A stretch of DNA of 51,485 nt. It comes from CAZHHH01 sp964532085. Its GTDB lineage: Bacteria > Bacteroidota > Bacteroidia > Bacteroidales > Marinilabiliaceae. Both the position numbers and the translations under genes were made by a program. Below the pieces are notes generated by a model. The model made no database searches. It worked only from the letters and a program-made list of their open reading frames with translations, and was not told the DNA's origin. The stretch spans positions 1 to 51,485 of the forward strand of contig CAZHHH010000005.1 in assembly GCA_964532085.1 (NCBI GenBank). Reading direction: 5' to 3'. Shown here piece after piece: positions 9,509-18,127 of this stretch (position 1 is the stretch's first letter; each line of letters begins with the position of its first letter).

Positions 9509-10027
9509 ATGAGGAAGATTTTTTTATTTTTAACGCTTGCGATGTTGCTGTTTTCAACCAACGTTGCAGCTCAAGAAGCAAAGTTTAAAGCAGTTTTTAC
9601 TTTAAATTTTATTCGTTATATAGGTTGGCCCGAGACTGCACAAGAGGGTGATTTTGTAATTGGTGTTGTTCGGGGGCGCGAGGTAGCATCATGGATGGAG
9701 AGTCAATCTAAAGGTAAAAAGTTTGGTTTCCAAGATATTGTTGTAAAACAATATAGATCTGCAGAGGAGGTTGAAGATTGTCAGGTAATTTACGTTTCTT
9801 CGGCTGTTAATTTGCGTGCCCAGGGAGAATTATTAGCTGACAAAGCTTTGCAAAATAAGGCATTGTTAATTACAGAGGCTGAAGGTGCAACAAATCATGG
9901 TGCAGCGATAAACTTTGTTGTCAGAGATGGAGTACTTAAGTTTGAACTTCATAAAGGAAATGCTAGTCGTGCTTCTTTGCAGTTTAGTTCTAGATTAGAA
10001 ACTATGGCAGCTGCAATAGTGCTTTAA
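9509..10027 (+). CDS. YfiR-like periplasmic protein (DUF4154)
   Basis: The start is taken at the ATG at 9509, because from there the protein begins with a clean signal peptide (MRKIFLFLTLAMLLFSTNVAAQ). A GTG six bases upstream is the alternative. The mature part, about 150 residues, has the YfiR/DUF4154 pattern: NFIRYIGWP near the start, FVIGVV, a central DCQVIYVSS, ALLITEAEG, INFVVRDG and a final LQFSSRLETMA. In Pseudomonas YfiR is a periplasmic repressor of the membrane cyclase YfiN. Here no cyclase is adjacent; the next gene is a chemoreceptor. It may therefore regulate the periplasmic domain of that receptor (inference). Family assignment is confident, role is not. Confidence 0.82.
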   Translation: MRKIFLFLTLAMLLFSTNVAAQEAKFKAVFTLNFIRYIGWPETAQEGDFVIGVVRGREVASWMESQSKGKKFGFQDIVVKQYRSAEEVEDCQVIYVSSAVNLRAQGELLADKALQNKALLITEAEGATNHGAAINFVVRDGVLKFELHKGNASRASLQFSSRLETMAAAIVL

Positions 10028-10054
10028 AGTAGTGTAATTAATCATTAATAAAAT

Positions 10055-10100
10055 CTGCTAAACTAAAAAGTAGCAGGTTATTGTACTTAAAATAATTTTG
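10055..10100 (+). promoter_or_regulatory. Stem-loop and possible -7 box before the chemoreceptor gene
   Basis: CTGCTA at 10055-10060 pairs with TAGCAG at 10071-10076, with an inner ACT/AGT pairing around an AAAA loop. There is no T-run, so it is not a normal terminator. TAATTTTG at 10093-10100 matches the Bacteroidota -7 consensus TAnnTTTG, but no well-placed TTG lies upstream and the leader would be very short. Together they may allow separate control of the receptor after the YfiR-like gene. Confidence 0.3.
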
Positions 10101-10118
10101 TATTTTTAAAATAGGTGT

Positions 10119-11918
10119 ATGATGAAGTTTAATTTTAATATAAGGCAAAAACTTATTTATGGGTTTGGGTTGATTTTGGTGGTTGTGCTCCTAAATAGTT
10201 TGCTTACTAGTACTACTTTAATAAGAAGTAATAGGCTTAACAACCAAGTTGTTGGAGTTTATAATCCAACAACAATGCTACTTGGCGAGATGGATATGAT
10301 GCTTTCTCAAAGTAAAATGCTAATTCGAAATTGGGTATTTGTTGATAAGCAGCCAGGCACGCCTGATAAAATGAATTTAGTTCGACTACATGATGAAACA
10401 TGGCCACAGATAAGTGAAGAATTAAAGAATGTTGCTTTAAAGTGGAATAATGACGAAGACTATCAGTTTTTATTAAATATTTTTCATCAAATAGATTCTC
10501 TTTATGAGATGCAACAATATGTTATGGAAGGTTTGAATTCCTTTGCTTCTTATGAAGACTTTTTTGTTTTTGAAGCAGAAGATATGGTTGTTGAAGGTGG
10601 AGATATCATAATCTTAACAGATGATATTGCAGAGCAAATTGCAGAGTTAAAAGATGACTATGACCAAAAGAACGAAGAGGTACTTCACCTTATGGCTAAT
10701 GCTTCTTCAATGTTAGGATGGGTAGTTATTCTGATGGGAGTTATATTAATTATCGCTTCAATTGGTATTGGATTAATCCTATTTACATCTATTGTTAAGC
10801 CTTTAATAAAAGGTGTAGAATTTGCAAAAGCTATCGGACGTGGCGAGCTAGGTGCTCAAGTTGATATAGACCAAAATGATGAAATTGGAGTATTAGCAAT
10901 TGAGTTGAGGAATATGGCCGTCAATTTAAAAAATATTGTAGTTACAATTAAGAACAATGCTAATGACTTAGTAAATGCTAGTACAATATTAAAAACTAGC
11001 TCAGTACAAATGTCACGTGGTTCTGCTGACCAAGCTGCTTCTGCTGAAGAGGTGTCAACATCTATTGAAGAGATGGTAGCAAATATTGATCAAAATACAG
11101 AGAACTCTATACAGACAGAAAAAATTACTGTTGAAACGGCTACTGATGTTAGTGTTGCTGATAAATTAAGCGCACAAGCTGCTGAATCAATGGAGGCAAT
11201 TTCAGAGCGAATCTCAGTTATTAGTGATATTGCTTTCCAAACCAATATCCTAGCATTAAATGCTGCAGTTGAAGCTGCACGTGCTGGAGAGTATGGTAGA
11301 GGATTCTCAGTTGTAGCTGCAGAGGTTAGAAAACTTGCAGAAAGAAGTAAATTAGCTGCAGATGAAATTGTTACTTTAGTTGAAGAAGGATTAAAAGTTT
11401 CAAGAGAGTCTGGTGAGAAGTCAAGAGCATTAGTTCCTGATATTGAAAAAACCACCCTGTTAATAAAAGAGATAGCTGCTGCTAGTATGGAGCAGAAAAC
11501 TGGAGCTGATCAGATTAATTTAGCAATGCAACAGCTAAATATAATTACACAAGAAAACGCATCAAGTTCAGATGAGTTGACTCAAAGTTCAGAGCAATTA
11601 TCAGTTTTAGCGTCCAACCTTCAAGAGGCAATTAGCTTCTTTAATATTGAAGAGACAGAAGCTAGTAAAAGTGATAATAGAAAAGATTTAGGAAAAATAG
11701 GTAGAGCTAAGGAGCTTATTAGTGATGTTAAAAAACTAAGAGCTGATATAGAGGATGATAAAAAGGCTGATGGTAAACAAAAATCAGCCATAAAGCCAGA
11801 AGATAAATCTGAACCTAAAAAGGCAGATAAAAAAGATGATAAATCAAATAAATCGGTAAAACCAGATTTGTCGAATCTTGAAAGAGAGTTTGATTTAGAT
11901 GAATATGAAAAGTTTTAA
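10119..11918 (+). CDS. Methyl-accepting chemotaxis protein with CheR-tether-like tail
   Basis: This 599-residue receptor has a first membrane helix (about 12-32), a roughly 165-residue periplasmic, probably four-helix sensor domain, and a second helix (about 200-224). A HAMP domain follows (224-277), then a long cytoplasmic hairpin with tip ISDIAFQTNILALNAAVEAA (369-388). Glu310/Glu311 sit in a consensus methylation site (AASAEEVSTS). After the hairpin comes an unstructured Lys/Asp-rich linker (about 512-590) ending in EYEKF. That matches the x-[HFYW]-x-x-[HFYW] pentapeptide that docks CheR in other bacteria. It is the only receptor in the cluster and probably forms the array with CheA and CheW. 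Ligand unknown; pairing with the YfiR-like neighbour is plausible. Confidence 0.95.
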   Translation: MMKFNFNIRQKLIYGFGLILVVVLLNSLLTSTTLIRSNRLNNQVVGVYNPTTMLLGEMDMMLSQSKMLIRNWVFVDKQPGTPDKMNLVRLHDETWPQISEELKNVALKWNNDEDYQFLLNIFHQIDSLYEMQQYVMEGLNSFASYEDFFVFEAEDMVVEGGDIIILTDDIAEQIAELKDDYDQKNEEVLHLMANASSMLGWVVILMGVILIIASIGIGLILFTSIVKPLIKGVEFAKAIGRGELGAQVDIDQNDEIGVLAIELRNMAVNLKNIVVTIKNNANDLVNASTILKTSSVQMSRGSADQAASAEEVSTSIEEMVANIDQNTENSIQTEKITVETATDVSVADKLSAQAAESMEAISERISVISDIAFQTNILALNAAVEAARAGEYGRGFSVVAAEVRKLAERSKLAADEIVTLVEEGLKVSRESGEKSRALVPDIEKTTLLIKEIAAASMEQKTGADQINLAMQQLNIITQENASSSDELTQSSEQLSVLASNLQEAISFFNIEETEASKSDNRKDLGKIGRAKELISDVKKLRADIEDDKKADGKQKSAIKPEDKSEPKKADKKDDKSNKSVKPDLSNLEREFDLDEYEKF

Positions 11919-11946
11919 TATACTTATAAACAAATAGGTAAAAGAA

Positions 11947-12255
11947 ATGGCAAGTAATTATAAAGTGAGTTTAAAAAAAGAGAATGATATTACCTCTTTA
12001 ACTTTTTCTGGTCAACTAACTATCTCTAATATTGAGAAAATAGTTTCTGAAACAAAAGACGAGATATTATCTGCACAATCAATTCAGATAATAGTCAAGG
12101 ATGTTGAAAATTTAGATTTGACATTTATTCAGTATGTTTCTTCAATAAAGCAGAGTGCTAAGAAAACAAAGACAGAGATTGAAGTTATATCAGAATTACC
12201 AGATGAATTACTATTACTTGTTGAAAATGCAGGATTTAAAAATATTTTTGAATAA
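11947..12255 (+). CDS. STAS-domain protein
   Basis: This 102-residue soluble protein has the STAS fold of anti-sigma-factor antagonists. The conserved region around residues 55-65 reads NLDLTFIQYVS. The position that holds the phosphorylated Ser in SpoIIAA appears to be Thr59 here. It lies between the receptor and cheY genes, so it is part of the chemosensory operon. It could be a phospho-regulated adaptor, possibly acted on by the SiaB-like kinase and SpoIIE phosphatase encoded further downstream (inference). Family confident, partner unknown. Confidence 0.82.
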   Translation: MASNYKVSLKKENDITSLTFSGQLTISNIEKIVSETKDEILSAQSIQIIVKDVENLDLTFIQYVSSIKQSAKKTKTEIEVISELPDELLLLVENAGFKNIFE

Positions 12256-12278
12256 AAAACTAATTAATAATAAATATT

Positions 12279-12644
12279 ATGGCAAAAACAGTTCTTATTG
12301 TTGACGATTCTGAGAGTATTCGTGAAGTAGTTAATTTTACACTCCAAAATGAAGGATATGATGTTTTAGTTGGAATCGATGGAGAAGATGCATTGCAGTT
12401 TTTAGATGGTCGTCATATAGATATTATAATCACAGACCTTCATATGCCTAATTTAGATGGATTAGGTTTAATTAGAAAAGTGCGTGCTATGGATGCTTAT
12501 AAGCATATTCCGATCTTATTTTTAACCACAGAGTCGCAAGCAGAAAAGAAAATGGAAGCTAAAGAAGCGGGAGCTACAGGATGGATTATAAAACCTTTTG
12601 TTCCAGCAAAATTATTATCAGCTATTTCAAGAGTTTTAAGATAA
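12279..12644 (+). CDS. cheY: CheY-type single-domain response regulator
   Basis: The 121-residue receiver domain carries all the key residues: acidic pair Asp9/Asp10, phospho-acceptor Asp53 in TDLHMPNLDG, Thr83/Thr84 and Lys105 in IIKPF. It has no output domain, so it signals by binding a partner. In this flagellum-free context the target is unlikely to be FliM. It should receive phosphate from CheA encoded just downstream. Confidence 0.93.
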   Translation: MAKTVLIVDDSESIREVVNFTLQNEGYDVLVGIDGEDALQFLDGRHIDIIITDLHMPNLDGLGLIRKVRAMDAYKHIPILFLTTESQAEKKMEAKEAGATGWIIKPFVPAKLLSAISRVLR

Positions 12645-12664
12645 AAAAGTAAAGTAGTTAGTAC

Positions 12665-12766
12665 TGATAAGCTGATTTCTATATTTTATTTTAGAGAACA
12701 ATGTAAAGTGTTAATTCTTAAGTGTTGATAAGCTATATAGAGAGTTAATTTTAGAGAAAACAATTA
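12665..12766. repeat. Imperfect ~60-bp direct repeat upstream of cheA
   Basis: TGATAAGCT occurs at 12665-12673 and again at 12726-12734. TTTTAGAGAA occurs at 12689-12698 and again at 12749-12758. Spacings of 61 and 60 bp show an imperfect tandem duplication in the gap between cheY and cheA. It could be a pair of regulator sites or simply a small duplication. It is the longest gap (137 bp) inside the core che genes. Confidence 0.5.
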
Positions 12767-12781
12767 AATTTATTTTATCTC

Positions 12782-14839
12782 ATGATTGATAAGTTTAGGG
12801 CCAAATTTGTAGAAGAGTCCAAAGATAACATACGAGATTTAGAAGAAGCTCTTTTCCTGTTAGAAAATGACATGGAAAACAGAGAACTAATCGAACGGAT
12901 TTTTAGAGCAATGCACTCTCTTAAAGGGGGAGGTGCTATGTTTGGCTTTGAAGATTTGAGTGAATTTACACATCATCTTGAAACTATATTTGATTGGGTA
13001 AGAAATAATAAACTTAAAGTATCAACAGATTTGATTACTTTAACGTTTTCTGCCATTGATCAAATAAATTACTTACTCAATCAAGGTAATCTTACCGAAG
13101 AGGCAGATATTAAAGATTTAAAAAATTTCATCTTAAAATTACAGAATTTTTTAACTGGTTCAGAAGCTACCGAAGAGTTGAGTGTGTCTGCATATAGTGC
13201 ATCTATTGAAGAGTCAGAAAGTAGTCCACAAAATCCACAAACAACTTACTTAATCACATTTATTCCACAAATAGACTTATTGCAAAACGGAACAAATCCA
13301 TTGTTTTTAATGGATGATTTGCATTCTATAGGAGAAGCAATTCCAATAGCATATACACATAAAGTTCCTTCAGTTGAATTATTTGAGCCGACATCTAATT
13401 ATTGTGTGTGGCAAATAATTTTAAGTACTGAAGAGTCTTTAAATGAGATTAAAGATATATTTATTTTTGTTGAAGATGAGTGTGATTTATCCATTGATAA
13501 GTTAGCAGAAAAGTCAATAGTTAAGGAGAAAGCACTTCTTAAAAAGGTAGAAAAAGCAGCTAAAAATAACATACTTCTTAAAAAAGATGATTTTGCAAAT
13601 GAGGTATGGGAAGTTACCGAAACAGTAGAAGCGGTAGAGGTTAAATCCAAAAGAAGAGTTGCTCAAGTAGAGCATAAAATCTCGAGCATAAGAGTATCAT
13701 CTGATAAAATAGATGAACTAGTAACGCTTGTAAGTGAGCTTGTAACTATTCAGGCTCAATTAAGTTTATATTCTGAAAGTAGTGAAGATTCTACAATATT
13801 AGCACTTTCAGAAAATATAGAGAAGTTATCAAGACAACTTAGAGAAAATGCTTTTGATATAAGTTTAATACCTTTGCAAAGTGAATTGATGCGCTTTCAA
13901 AGATTAATTCGTGATTTATCAAAAGAGCAAAATAAAGAAATTGATTTTATTATTGAAGGTGGTGATATTGAGTTAGATAAAAATATCATTGAGAATTTAA
14001 CAGATCCACTATTACATATTTTAAGAAACTCTATAGACCACGGTATTGAGCTACCTGAAGACAGGTTAAAAGCTGGAAAAAGTCCAAAAGGAACTATAAT
14101 ATTTAAAGCTTATTATTCTGGAGCAAATGTTATCATCGAGATATCTGATGACGGAAAAGGACTTGATACCGAAGAGATATTAAAAAAGGCAATTGAAAGA
14201 GAGTTAGTTGAAGAGGGCAAACAACTTTCACAAAAAGAGATTTTAGATTTGCTTTTTTTAAGTGGATTTTCTACAAGAGAACAAGTTACTGACGTTTCTG
14301 GACGTGGTGTAGGGATGGATGTAGTTCGTAGAAAAATTGCAGATATTAGAGGTGAAGTTGGTATAGAATCAGAAAAAGGTAAAGGAACAATATTAACCAT
14401 TAAATTACCATTAACTCTATCTATTATTGATGGGTTGTTGGTAAAAGTGGGTGATAATCAGTATGTAATTCCAATAAGTGCTATTGAAAAGATTCATGCA
14501 ATTGAGTCTAATAGATTTACTAATACATTTAATCAAGCTATAGAGGTTGAGGGTGAACAAATACCATATATTAGTTTAAGAAATACCTTTAATCTAGAAG
14601 AGAAAGAAGATGATGAGGTAGTTCAGATGGTAGTTATCGAATATGATAATAGAGTCATCGGAGTTATTGTTGATAGTGTAATAGGTGAATATCAGACTGT
14701 TGTTAAGCCACTCGGGAAATATTTAAGAGGTCAAGACTTATTATCTGGAGCTTCAATAATGGGTGATGGTAGTATTTCATTAGTAATTGATACATCAAGA
14801 CTGTTTCATACAGGAAGCATAAAATCAAAAACAGCCTAA
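12782..14839 (+). CDS. cheA: Chemotaxis histidine kinase CheA
   Basis: This 685-residue kinase has the full CheA plan. The P1 HPt domain carries phospho-His45 in AMHSLKGGGAMFGF. A P2-like docking domain spans about 155-240. The P3 dimerisation helices start near 300 (SSIRVSSDKIDELVTLVSEL). The P4 ATPase domain has the N-box LRNSIDHG (414-421), DDGKGLD (456-462) and GRGVGMD (507-513). P5, a CheW-like domain, begins about 548. It should autophosphorylate in response to the receptor and pass phosphate to CheY and CheB. All catalytic residues appear intact. Confidence 0.96.
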   Translation: MIDKFRAKFVEESKDNIRDLEEALFLLENDMENRELIERIFRAMHSLKGGGAMFGFEDLSEFTHHLETIFDWVRNNKLKVSTDLITLTFSAIDQINYLLNQGNLTEEADIKDLKNFILKLQNFLTGSEATEELSVSAYSASIEESESSPQNPQTTYLITFIPQIDLLQNGTNPLFLMDDLHSIGEAIPIAYTHKVPSVELFEPTSNYCVWQIILSTEESLNEIKDIFIFVEDECDLSIDKLAEKSIVKEKALLKKVEKAAKNNILLKKDDFANEVWEVTETVEAVEVKSKRRVAQVEHKISSIRVSSDKIDELVTLVSELVTIQAQLSLYSESSEDSTILALSENIEKLSRQLRENAFDISLIPLQSELMRFQRLIRDLSKEQNKEIDFIIEGGDIELDKNIIENLTDPLLHILRNSIDHGIELPEDRLKAGKSPKGTIIFKAYYSGANVIIEISDDGKGLDTEEILKKAIERELVEEGKQLSQKEILDLLFLSGFSTREQVTDVSGRGVGMDVVRRKIADIRGEVGIESEKGKGTILTIKLPLTLSIIDGLLVKVGDNQYVIPISAIEKIHAIESNRFTNTFNQAIEVEGEQIPYISLRNTFNLEEKEDDEVVQMVVIEYDNRVIGVIVDSVIGEYQTVVKPLGKYLRGQDLLSGASIMGDGSISLVIDTSRLFHTGSIKSKTA

Positions 14840-14871
14840 GAGAGTATAACAAAATTGATATAAAGAATTTT

Positions 14872-15318
14872 ATGGACGAAAATAGAAAAACATATTTATC
14901 TTTTCAGATTAGCCAGGATACTTTTGCAGTAGATGCTCTTAAGGTAGATCATATAATGGAAGTTCCTTCAGTTATAACTAAAATTCCAAATACTCAAGAG
15001 TATATGATGGGTATTGTCAACTTACATGGAAATATTATTCCTGTGGTGGATATGCGTATAATAATGAAGGTTGATAGTAGTTTAGATGGAGAGGATGTCT
15101 CTATTATTGTTATTAACCCTGATGACGACCAAGAAACTAGATTGGGAATAATAGTTGATGCAGTAAAAGAGGTTCATGAAGTTGAAAAAGAAGATTTGAA
15201 AGAGACAATCTTAGCAGGTGTTCAGAGTGCTATTAATTCATTTGAAGGAACATACTCAAAAGAGGATGAGTTTATACATGTAATAGATATAAAAAGCTTT
15301 ATCGAAACTATTGAATAA
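14872..15318 (+). CDS. cheW: CheW adaptor, copy 1
   Basis: The 148-residue protein has the CheW double beta-barrel pattern: YLSFQISQDTFAVDALKVDHIMEV at residues 8-31, then MMGIVNLHGNIIPVVDMR and a late GIIVDAVKEVHEVE. It links CheA to the receptor tip. It is followed 6 bp later by a second, divergent CheW, so the two may occupy different positions in the array. Confidence 0.92.
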   Translation: MDENRKTYLSFQISQDTFAVDALKVDHIMEVPSVITKIPNTQEYMMGIVNLHGNIIPVVDMRIIMKVDSSLDGEDVSIIVINPDDDQETRLGIIVDAVKEVHEVEKEDLKETILAGVQSAINSFEGTYSKEDEFIHVIDIKSFIETIE

Positions 15319-15324
15319 AAAATT

Positions 15325-15813
15325 ATGACAGCAACTAATAATTCATATTTAACTTTTGCAATTGGCGACAAAATATTTGGTATTAATGTCTCCAAAGTGT
15401 TAGAGATAAGGGAATTTGAACAGCCAAAAAGTATGCCTGATGCACGTGTTTATATGCTGGGTGTAATTGAGCATGACTCAGAGGTTATTCCTTTAATTGA
15501 CGCACGAGTTAAATTTGGTATGGAATCTAAAGATGTTGATGAGTCGACAGTTATTGTCGTATTACAGTTAATAAATCATGTTATAACTAAATCATATAGA
15601 TTAGCATTGGTAGTTGATTCAGTATCTGATGTTAAAGAGGTAGAAAACTCAAAGCTAAAACAGATATCTGATGATTATAAACCAAATTATATACATGCAA
15701 GTTTTAATTTAGATGACACCTTTGTCTATTTATTAGATCCAGATGTGATTTTTGATGACAAAGAAGTTGTTTCTATGTTAGACACAATAAATGAGATTGA
15801 AAAAAGTAAATAA
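15325..15813 (+). CDS. CheW adaptor, copy 2 (divergent)
   Basis: This 162-residue CheW-domain protein has FAIGDKIFGINVSKVLEIREF near its start, MLGVIEHDSEVIPLIDAR in the middle and LALVVDSVSDVKEVE further on. The usual VNLRG turn of CheW is changed to IEHDS, which would alter the surface that contacts CheA or receptors. It is in tandem with copy 1 and 2 bp from cheR. It may be a specialised adaptor rather than a redundant one (inference). Confidence 0.88.
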   Translation: MTATNNSYLTFAIGDKIFGINVSKVLEIREFEQPKSMPDARVYMLGVIEHDSEVIPLIDARVKFGMESKDVDESTVIVVLQLINHVITKSYRLALVVDSVSDVKEVENSKLKQISDDYKPNYIHASFNLDDTFVYLLDPDVIFDDKEVVSMLDTINEIEKSK

Positions 15814-15815
15814 TT

Positions 15816-16685
15816 ATGGAAAAAGTACCTTCTGCATATACTCTTGAATGTTTTAAGGCACAGCTGTCTGAAGAAGACTTTGATGTGTTTAGTAAATTCA
15901 TTTACTCAGAGTTTGGTATAAAAATGCCACCTGTAAAGAGAGTTATGTTGCAAGGACGTCTATTAAAAAGAATAAGAGATTTAAAGTTTAAAACTTACTC
16001 AGAATATAGAGAATATTTTTTTAGTGATGAAGGACAAGAAAAAGAGTTACTTCATTTTTTAAGTGTTGTAACCACCAATAAAACAGATTTTTATAGAGAA
16101 CCAGGACATTTTATATTTTTAAATGAAGAGATTTTACCAGAGTTCTTTCAAAATAAATCACACGGAAGGTTTAAAGTATGGAGTGCAGGATGTTCAAGTG
16201 GTGAAGAACCATACACAATATCAATTATTTTAAATGAGTTTAAAAGATTAAATCCAACGTTCGATTTCGATATTTTAGGAACGGATATTTCAGCAAATGT
16301 GCTGGAAAAAGCGAGCAGAGGTGTCTACCCTATGGATAAAGTGAATATTGTTCCATTAGAAATAAAAAAGAAATATTTCTTAAAAAGTAAAAATAGACAG
16401 ACACCAACTGTTAGAGTTAAGCCGATATTACAACAGAATTTAAAATTATCGTATCTTAATTTAATGGATTCAGTATATGATGTTAAAGATTCATTTGATT
16501 TAATCTTTTGCAGAAATGTATTAATATATTTTGATAGAGAAACACAAGTTAAAGTAATAACAAAATTAATAAGGCATCTAAAACCAGGAGGTTATTTTTT
16601 TATTGGCCACTCTGAATCATTATCAGGAATGGATTTGCCTTTAGAACATATAAAACCAACAATTTTTAGAAAAATAAATAGTTAA
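15816..16685 (+). CDS. cheR: Chemoreceptor methyltransferase CheR (main copy)
   Basis: This 289-residue enzyme methylates receptor glutamates with S-adenosylmethionine. The N-terminal helical domain (about 15-85) precedes TNKTDFYRE. The SAM motif is VWSAGCSSGEEPYT (121-134), the acidic site is LGTDIS (154-159), and FCRNVLIYFD is at 231-240. All expected catalytic features are present, in contrast to the third CheR-like protein downstream. The receptor in the same operon ends in a CheR-docking-like pentapeptide, consistent with tethering to this enzyme. Confidence 0.94.
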   Translation: MEKVPSAYTLECFKAQLSEEDFDVFSKFIYSEFGIKMPPVKRVMLQGRLLKRIRDLKFKTYSEYREYFFSDEGQEKELLHFLSVVTTNKTDFYREPGHFIFLNEEILPEFFQNKSHGRFKVWSAGCSSGEEPYTISIILNEFKRLNPTFDFDILGTDISANVLEKASRGVYPMDKVNIVPLEIKKKYFLKSKNRQTPTVRVKPILQQNLKLSYLNLMDSVYDVKDSFDLIFCRNVLIYFDRETQVKVITKLIRHLKPGGYFFIGHSESLSGMDLPLEHIKPTIFRKINS

Positions 16686-16713
16686 TAAACGGATATATAA
16701 TAGTATTTTAGTT

Positions 16714-17613
16714 ATGACAAGAATTTCAAACAGACAACTTCTAAAAGAGATAAGAGAAAGACTTCAAGAAGGAACTAAATATGAGAAAGAGGTAAAATAT
16801 TTAACTCAAGAGTTACAAGATGTAACCAGAAGGCTTAAAGAATCAGAATCTCTAAAAAGCCATTTCATTTCGAATATATCAAATGAAATTGTTAATCCTT
16901 TTACTTCAATTTTAGGATTGTCAAAGAGTATATTATTAGTTGAAAAGCACGACTGGAAGCGAGTTGTTTCAATGGTTGCACTTATTCATAGTGAGGCCTT
17001 CAATCTAGATTTTCAATTGAAAAATATATTTGTAGCTGCAAAAATTGAGGCTGGTGAAGTAGTTCCAAACATTGCAAAAGTTAATGTTAAAAATATTATT
17101 CAAGGAATAATAGATTCATTTAGCTTAGTTGCTAGAAAAATGGATATTGATATTGAATTCAACTTCGACATTCAGTATGGTTTTGGTAAAAACTTCTACT
17201 TTAAAACAGATAGTGAAAAGCTGAAAACTATAATGAGTAACTTATTGAATAATGCTCTAAAATATAGTTATAAAAATAGCAAAGTAATAATTACTGTAAC
17301 AGCTGACGAGGATGATATTTATATATCAGTTAAAGATTTCGGAACAGGAATTTCAGAAAAAAATCAAAAAATTATATTTGAGCGTTTTAAAAGATTAGAT
17401 TCAGGAATCAACTCAATCAACAGAGGTCACGGTTTAGGATTATCAATAACCAAAACACTTCTAGATGTTTTAGGAGGTGAGATTGAGATTGAAAGTAAAA
17501 AAGGAGAAGGCTCTACATTTACTATTATAATACCTGAAGCAAAAAATGTAGTTGAAGGCTTTAGTGGAGAGGGGAATGATATCTTTTTTGATGAGGACGA
17601 TGAGATTTTTTAA
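16714..17613 (+). CDS. HisKA/HATPase protein with phospho-acceptor His replaced by Asn
   Basis: The 299-residue protein is soluble and begins with a coiled coil (about 5-48). A HisKA-like dimerisation helix follows, where the usual H-box SHEIRTP reads SNEIVNP, so the phospho-accepting His is Asn57. The ATPase domain looks intact: N-box LLNNALKYS, DFGTGIS, FERF and GHGLGLS. A short acidic tail (IFFDEDDEIF) ends it. His50 lies seven residues earlier but is not in the usual place. It may bind ATP without autophosphorylating, acting as a regulatory pseudokinase or phosphatase of the Che system. It lies between cheR and cheD. A sequencing error is unlikely to give a clean His-to-Asn codon, but cannot be excluded. 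Confidence 0.85.
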   Translation: MTRISNRQLLKEIRERLQEGTKYEKEVKYLTQELQDVTRRLKESESLKSHFISNISNEIVNPFTSILGLSKSILLVEKHDWKRVVSMVALIHSEAFNLDFQLKNIFVAAKIEAGEVVPNIAKVNVKNIIQGIIDSFSLVARKMDIDIEFNFDIQYGFGKNFYFKTDSEKLKTIMSNLLNNALKYSYKNSKVIITVTADEDDIYISVKDFGTGISEKNQKIIFERFKRLDSGINSINRGHGLGLSITKTLLDVLGGEIEIESKKGEGSTFTIIIPEAKNVVEGFSGEGNDIFFDEDDEIF

Positions 17614-17623
17614 GGACTATTAA

Positions 17624-18097
17624 ATGAGTAGAATTTTACAACATTTTTTATATCCATCAACACTTTTTGCAAGTAAAGAACCCTACGTAGTACAAACAAT
17701 TTTAGGTTCTTGCGTAGCTATATGTCTATATGATCCCAAAACTAAAATTGGAGGGATAAATCATTATATGCTACCAACTTGGAATGGTAATGATTTGGCA
17801 TCACCTAAGTATGGCAATATTGCGGTTGAACGCTTAATCAATAGAATGCTGCAATTAGGCAGCAAATTAGAGAATATTGAGGCTAAAATTTTTGGTGGTG
17901 GAGATCTAATATCTACAGATAAAAGTGTGATGCTTATAGGAGAGAGAAATATAAGGATAGCAAGAGTACTATTGGAAGAAAAAAATATTCCAATTGTAGC
18001 ATCAAGCACGGGTGGAAGAAAAGGAAGAAAAATCCTATTCTTTACAGAAACAGGGGAAGTTAGACATAAATTTTTAGAAAAAAATTACAGTATATAG
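17624..18097 (+). CDS. cheD: Receptor glutamine deamidase CheD
   Basis: The 157-residue enzyme deamidates glutamines on chemoreceptors. The catalytic Cys30 is in TILGSCVAI and His47 in GGINHYMLP, both in the standard positions. FGGGDLI and the C-terminal GGRKGRKILF further match the family. It starts 10 bp after the pseudokinase-like gene. CheD also often couples to phosphatases of CheY, but no CheC is encoded here. Confidence 0.95.
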   Translation: MSRILQHFLYPSTLFASKEPYVVQTILGSCVAICLYDPKTKIGGINHYMLPTWNGNDLASPKYGNIAVERLINRMLQLGSKLENIEAKIFGGGDLISTDKSVMLIGERNIRIARVLLEEKNIPIVASSTGGRKGRKILFFTETGEVRHKFLEKNYSI

Positions 18098-18127
18098 TAT
18101 TACTGACTTGTTGGTTAAAGATTAATT

